Shown here one piece after another: positions 60,019 to 64,000 of a stretch of DNA of 64,000 nucleotides. Every line of letters starts with the position of its first letter. Position 1 is the first letter of the stretch. Origin of the DNA: Mesocentrotus franciscanus (Eukaryota > Echinodermata > Echinoidea > Camarodonta > Strongylocentrotidae); contig CP137668.1 of the NCBI GenBank assembly GCA_037976565.1, positions 19,799,804 through 19,863,803 of the forward strand. Reading direction: 5' to 3'. The notes beneath the pieces were generated by a model that worked only from the letters and a program-made list of their open reading frames with translations, did not search any database and was not told where the DNA came from. The position numbers were made by a program, and so were the translations under genes.

Positions 60019-61290
60019 AGAAATAGTATTGGTGTAGCGGTTCAACATTGTACTGTGTAAATAAGTTATAGTTCCTTCACCTTTCTGTCACCTTTTCATT
60101 GGCATGCGTCCGCATTTCTTTATTTATTTTTAGACGCGCTGGTATGCAAATTCTTCAGTATGCTTGCGCGTAGCTGTTGTAAATTTATTGTGTTATGCGT
60201 GCGATCCCATTTGATAGGTGTGTTTTGCCTATTTAGTAATGTATTTTTGCCTTTTGTGTCACTTAAAGTTTAATAATATTCAAAATGATTGCCTGGGTGA
60301 TAATTACATTTTTATATTGCTCGATATTCTTCAATTCAATAATAATTTTAATTCTGGAAGTTTTATTAAGATAGCATTCTAGTTGACTCCAGTAGCACAA
60401 ATAGTGTGTGTTTTGTCATTTTTGGTTTTATTGGTAATTGTAAAAGTTTGCTGCCATTGGTCAGTTTTTTCTCTTCTTAGATTGGCTCTTTATATTGGCC
60501 AATCCTTTGGGGCTAAAGTTAATTTTTTGGCTTTGGCTAGTCAGTCGCCTTTAAACCTTCGCCGTGAAAGGTTCTATTTTTTGTCTGATTTTGAGCTCAG
60601 TTGACCTTTACTTAATTTTCATTTCATTTCATTTCATTTCAACAAATAGTCTACGTCAACTTTTCATTGATTACTTTTTGGCGACCATAATTTTTAGTAA
60701 TCGATCTTTAGCAAACTTTTGGATTTCAACTTCAATTCAGTGAATCAGCACAGCTCATGAACTGCAACTCTCAAGTCTAAATTATTCCCGACTTAGAACA
60801 GTCGATTAAAGACAGTCATCAATCTTCAACTCCGACAACGTCTTCAGCATCATCAACATTTTAGACTGAGAGTCTTGTGAACTGAGTCCAGAGTTACTTT
60901 CATCATTTAAGCATCATCTCGAAACTCGACTTGGATTTATTGTTCCACAATCAATTTATTGCAGGCTGAAATTTTGATTTCTCATCAAGTTCAATCATTC
61001 ATCTACTGATCTAGGCAATACCATCAATTGCTTAGTTAGTCTACTTCAAACTGTCGCGGTTCTTCACTTAATCAACTAAATTAACGACTAGCTTCAAACT
61101 CTTATTCAACGATCACCAACGTCAGTCTACATATTCAGCACTGATCAACGTCATTCTAGATCTTCATCACCTTTATTTCATCTCTTCGTTGGGTTTTTGG
61201 CCAATGCGTTGAAGAGAGTTTGTATCTTTAAATCAGGAAGTTTCTTTTTAATGGATCTATATTTCCACCCTTGTATTTGACTTGGCAGTA
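60019..61290. other. Non-coding, possibly internal part of a TE
   Basis: Region rich in tcaact/catca words, with a (tttca)n run at about 60617-60640. It lies between two right ends of the GGAGGCAG element. No ORF of note. Confidence 0.4.
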
Positions 61291-61291
61291 A

Positions 61292-61442
61292 GGTAAAATA
61301 GCGGCGGTCTTTCGCTTTATAAATAGACCTTAATATTTTTGTTATCTGATGTAAAATAGCGGCGGTCTTTCGCTTTATAAATAGACCTTAATATTTTTGT
61401 TATCTGATGTAAAATAGCGGCGGTCTTTCGCTTTATAAATAG
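61292..61442. repeat. 58-bp tandem monomers with TATA-like box
   Basis: gcggcggtctttcgctttat + aaatagacct starts at 61301, 61359 and 61417 (58 bp apart), so ctttataaatag occurs three times. Almost identical units. Confidence 0.9.
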
Positions 61443-61741
61443 ACCTAGTCTAGACCTGGAATTAAGAAAGTCTATTTCATATTATTTATTATAATCTAGC
61501 CTATTTATTAATATTAATTAATAGATTGTAACCAGTTGCATGCCTGGATTATCTCATTTCTTATTTCGTGATTTTGATGTGAACATTACAATATTTGGAA
61601 AGTGAATCTATTTATCAAATAAAAAAACAAATCGGTGTTGGAACTTAAAGATTTTGCTTGATCAAAGTGTCTCTTATTCAGAAGTTATTTTCTTGTAAAT
61701 CAATTTCATCTAAATTATCTTTAAGTCCTATTATCACCAAA

Positions 61742-61856
61742 TTGGCTTCATGATTTGAACAAAAAATGATAATAAAAATTAATAGGATTAGGAAGTAAAG
61801 AGTCCAAAAATAGGATTTTGCTTTAAGTGGCCGAAAACTCCCTCCTCTAGACTTCT
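61742..61856. mobile_element. Solo right end of the GGAGGCAG TIR element
   Basis: ttggcttcatgatttgaaca ... gtggccgaaaactccctcct matches 59909-60012 with small changes. Confidence 0.75.
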
Positions 61857-62794
61857 AGGCTACTCTAGATTCTAGGCCTAGATCTAGATCTATACTATAG
61901 TCTACCTAGGGCTAGGCTAGGCCTGGAAATTTTATTAATATTAATGCCAAATGGGAACAAATCTCTTTCACCAGTCCACATGCAACTCCACACTTTCAGT
62001 TTCACTTTCAGTTTCACAAACTCATGACATTAATAGTAGACCTATTACTATATTAGCAAACCAATAGTCACTGATAGTAATAATACATAGCCTACTGTAG
62101 GCCTACACTTACTTAGCCTACATTACTAGCTAAGTTAGGTCTACAGTTTACAGAATACAGGACTCTGCCTGGAGACGACGAGTCATTCCCTCGATTACTT
62201 TAGAATTTAGACTTAGTTACTGTCAGTAATTTCAAATGCAATCTTCCTAGCATTGTCGCTATTACATATATATTAATATCTTTTATCCATTAAAAGTATA
62301 ATGTATCGTTCATAAGATATATCTACCCACATTTTGAGCACATTTCTTGAGCGTTCTCCTCAGACGTAGACTAGACTCAGGCAGAGCAGATCATATCAGA
62401 CGACAGCAACAGCACATTTATTTTTGTTGACAATTTTCTAGACTTTGTTCAAGGCCGACCAGGGAACGGGCCTAGATCTAGATCTATTTCATAAAGATAT
62501 TACTCACATAATCCACTTTTCACATTTTCCTTTGGTTCCAATAGATAGAAATTTTACATAGTTTTTCACATTTGTATAGATATTTTCATTTAAAATCATT
62601 TTCATGAACACTTAAAACCTTTGGTCCTTGTGAAAAATATCAACGACTAGAAAAAGAAAAAATTCAAGCCCGCGTACCGTGTTGCGTTACGCGTTACGTA
62701 CAAGTACATGTGTACCGTAGGCTACGTTAATTTTACTAGAGTCGCCACCGAAACCGTTAACTTCTCTTGTTTTCATGGTTTTAGTTAGGACAGG
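61857..62794. other. Region upstream of LSM5
   Basis: Tag/cta-rich sequence with agatctagatct words and no TE ends. The last ~150 bp before the ATG are richer in CG dinucleotides (cgcgtaccgtgttgcgttac) and may hold the promoter; no TATA box is evident there. Confidence 0.4.
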
Positions 62795-62831
62795 ATGACT
62801 ACTTCTAACCCATCACACCTTTTACCCCTTG
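62795..62831 (+). CDS. LSM5: LSM5 exon 1
   Basis: ATG at 62795 in caggATGac; 12 codons plus one base, then donor gtaagg. The start fits the known 5' end of the family (short polar leader then LLPLELVDKC). Confidence 0.9.
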
Positions 62832-63850
62832 GTAAGGTCCTTTTATTATTTACTATATTGTTATATGAGAATCAATGCAATTAACTCTTGTCAGCTCGAT
62901 AAAAAATAAAGTCAATTCAATTCAGACTCCGAGATGCTACCGAGCGTATCTCTGTACCCTTTGCCGTGGGACTCCGCTGGCTTGGAGAACCACTCCACGT
63001 GGCTATGCTGTCTCCTACCCGGGCATGCATGGGATGCAGAAACGGGTAACCTCGGGCCTCGCTAGTCTGTTATTCATAAACCGGGGGTCACTATTCATGA
63101 AGGCATATTAAAGTTCGTTATTCAGATAAGGACTGCTAGAGCCTAGACTCATTCATATTATTATTAAACTAGACATAGTCTAGACCTATTATTATTAAAT
63201 GATTATTAGATTAATTAATCTGAGATGAGGATTGAGGGTCGCTGCTAATGCTATTCATAATCATACTCATACTCATAGACCTATTAAGTACTAAGTAGAC
63301 TATTATCATATTAAAAAAGTCAAACTCAAACTCAAAGACATTAGAAGTCTACATGGATCTCATTCACATTATGATTGAGGGTCATGTATACATACATAGA
63401 CCTAGTCTATGTCATTACTCATATTCATAAGGTACGCTATTCATAATGCGAAATCGGGGTCACTATTCATAAACATGAAGAAGGGGCGCTATTCTCATAG
63501 ATCTAAGACTAAGTCATATTTATAAAATATAACTGACTGCACGACTTTGAGTGTGAGTGTGACACCTTGTGGCAACAAACAAAAATCCTTCAATTTCCCA
63601 ATTTCTAAATCTGAGGTCTGGGCAAACAGTAAAGAATAACCCCATAATCTAAAGTTAATAACCAGAGTTTTGATGGCAATTTTTTCTATGAATATGAAAA
63701 GGCTTGTTAAAGTTAAAGTTTTCTATGTGCTTGTCATTTTATTTTATTTTGCAGAGCTTGTTGACAAGTGCATCGGCTCCAGAATACACATTGTTATGAA
63801 GACAGATAAGGAGATTGTTGGAACTCTTCTGGGCTTTGATGACTTCGTCA
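62795..63850 (+). CDS. LSM5: LSM5, U6 snRNA-associated Sm-like protein (5' part)
   Basis: Two exons, 62795-62831 and 63755-63850, join in phase 1 to MTTSNPSHLLPLELVDKCIG, then SRIHIVMKTDKEIVGTLLGF and DDFV. This is almost residue for residue the start of animal LSM5. It covers the N-terminal helix and strands 1-3 of the Sm fold (Sm1 motif). LSM5 is part of the nuclear LSm2-8 ring on the U6 snRNA 3' end and of the cytoplasmic LSm1-7 decapping ring. About half of the ~90-residue protein is here; the remaining exon(s) lie beyond the window. Donor gtatcc at 63851. Confidence 0.95.
63755..63850 (+). CDS. LSM5: LSM5 exon 2
   Basis: Acceptor tttgcag ends 63754; reads LVDKCIGSRIHIVMKTDKEI and onward to DDFV, ending in phase 1 so that the next codon starts with A (Asn in known LSM5). 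Confidence 0.95.
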
Positions 63851-64000
63851 GTATCCTTGAATTCATAAATCAAAGGAATGTCTGATTAGTTTCATGTCAT
63901 GTACATGTAAATTAACTGGAAAATTAGATTTTATATTGTACATTTAAAATTTGGATGGTGAAGACAATATCAAGACATAGTCGTAGACATAATACTTGTG

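Noticed and set aside
62875..63111. 78-codon reading in the LSM5 intron
   Set aside because: It lies between two firmly placed LSM5 exons on the same strand and resembles no family; part looks like a dispersed repeat (tattcataaaccgggggtca).

Overview
This is a eukaryotic, AT-rich window from an animal nuclear genome: genes with many small exons, canonical GT-AG introns and a dense load of transposable elements (TEs). The mix of TEs and a multi-module farnesoic-acid-O-methyltransferase-like (FAMeT-like) protein suggests a marine invertebrate deuterostome, most likely an echinoderm. That assignment is inference; no marker in the window fixes the species.

Three host genes can be reconstructed. 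(1) Positions 1-14271, + strand: the 3' part of a large gene, 16 visible coding exons and 1313 codons in an uninterrupted frame. It encodes about six two- or three-exon FAMeT-like modules with a 393-codon charged, repeat-rich linker exon. Nearly every exon boundary is phase 1, the mark of growth by exon duplication. The gene starts upstream of the window. (2) Positions 21776-55969, - strand: a complete 11-exon gene for a 414-residue centriolar tubulin, closest to the zeta (or delta) class. All splice phases agree from ATG to stop. Its introns make up most of the window. (3) Positions 62795-63850, + strand: the first two coding exons of LSM5, a subunit of the U6 snRNA LSm ring; the rest lies beyond the window.

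The 34-kb tubulin locus is a TE graveyard. Intron 8 (23.4-38.8 kb) alone holds a pogo/Tigger-type transposase pseudogene inside a duplicated segment, a CR1/L2-type LINE 3' end, a broken PIF/Harbinger transposase and several terminal-inverted-repeat (TIR) elements. Intron 2 has a TIR element with a Myb/SANT-like ORF, itself split by another element, then a LINE fragment and a hAT-like element. Intron 1 has a RING-finger pseudogene resembling one in intron 8. Upstream of the tubulin gene are a tRNA-derived SINE and a tandem TIR element.

The most interesting non-gene signal is two interspersed families (R1 and R2). Each has short inverted terminal motifs, a core of ~145-160-bp repeats and a 3' hairpin, the layout of non-autonomous Helentrons (HINEs). 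Although different in sequence, both carry in every core unit a same-orientation array of AGGTCA nuclear-receptor half-sites, including the perfect DR1 AGGTCAAAGGTCA. Other notable items are a decayed copy of a tubulin exon in its own gene, a 177-bp TIR element that carries a reverse-transcriptase fragment, and a hAT-like insertion whose empty site is preserved in a paralogous copy 1.6 kb away.
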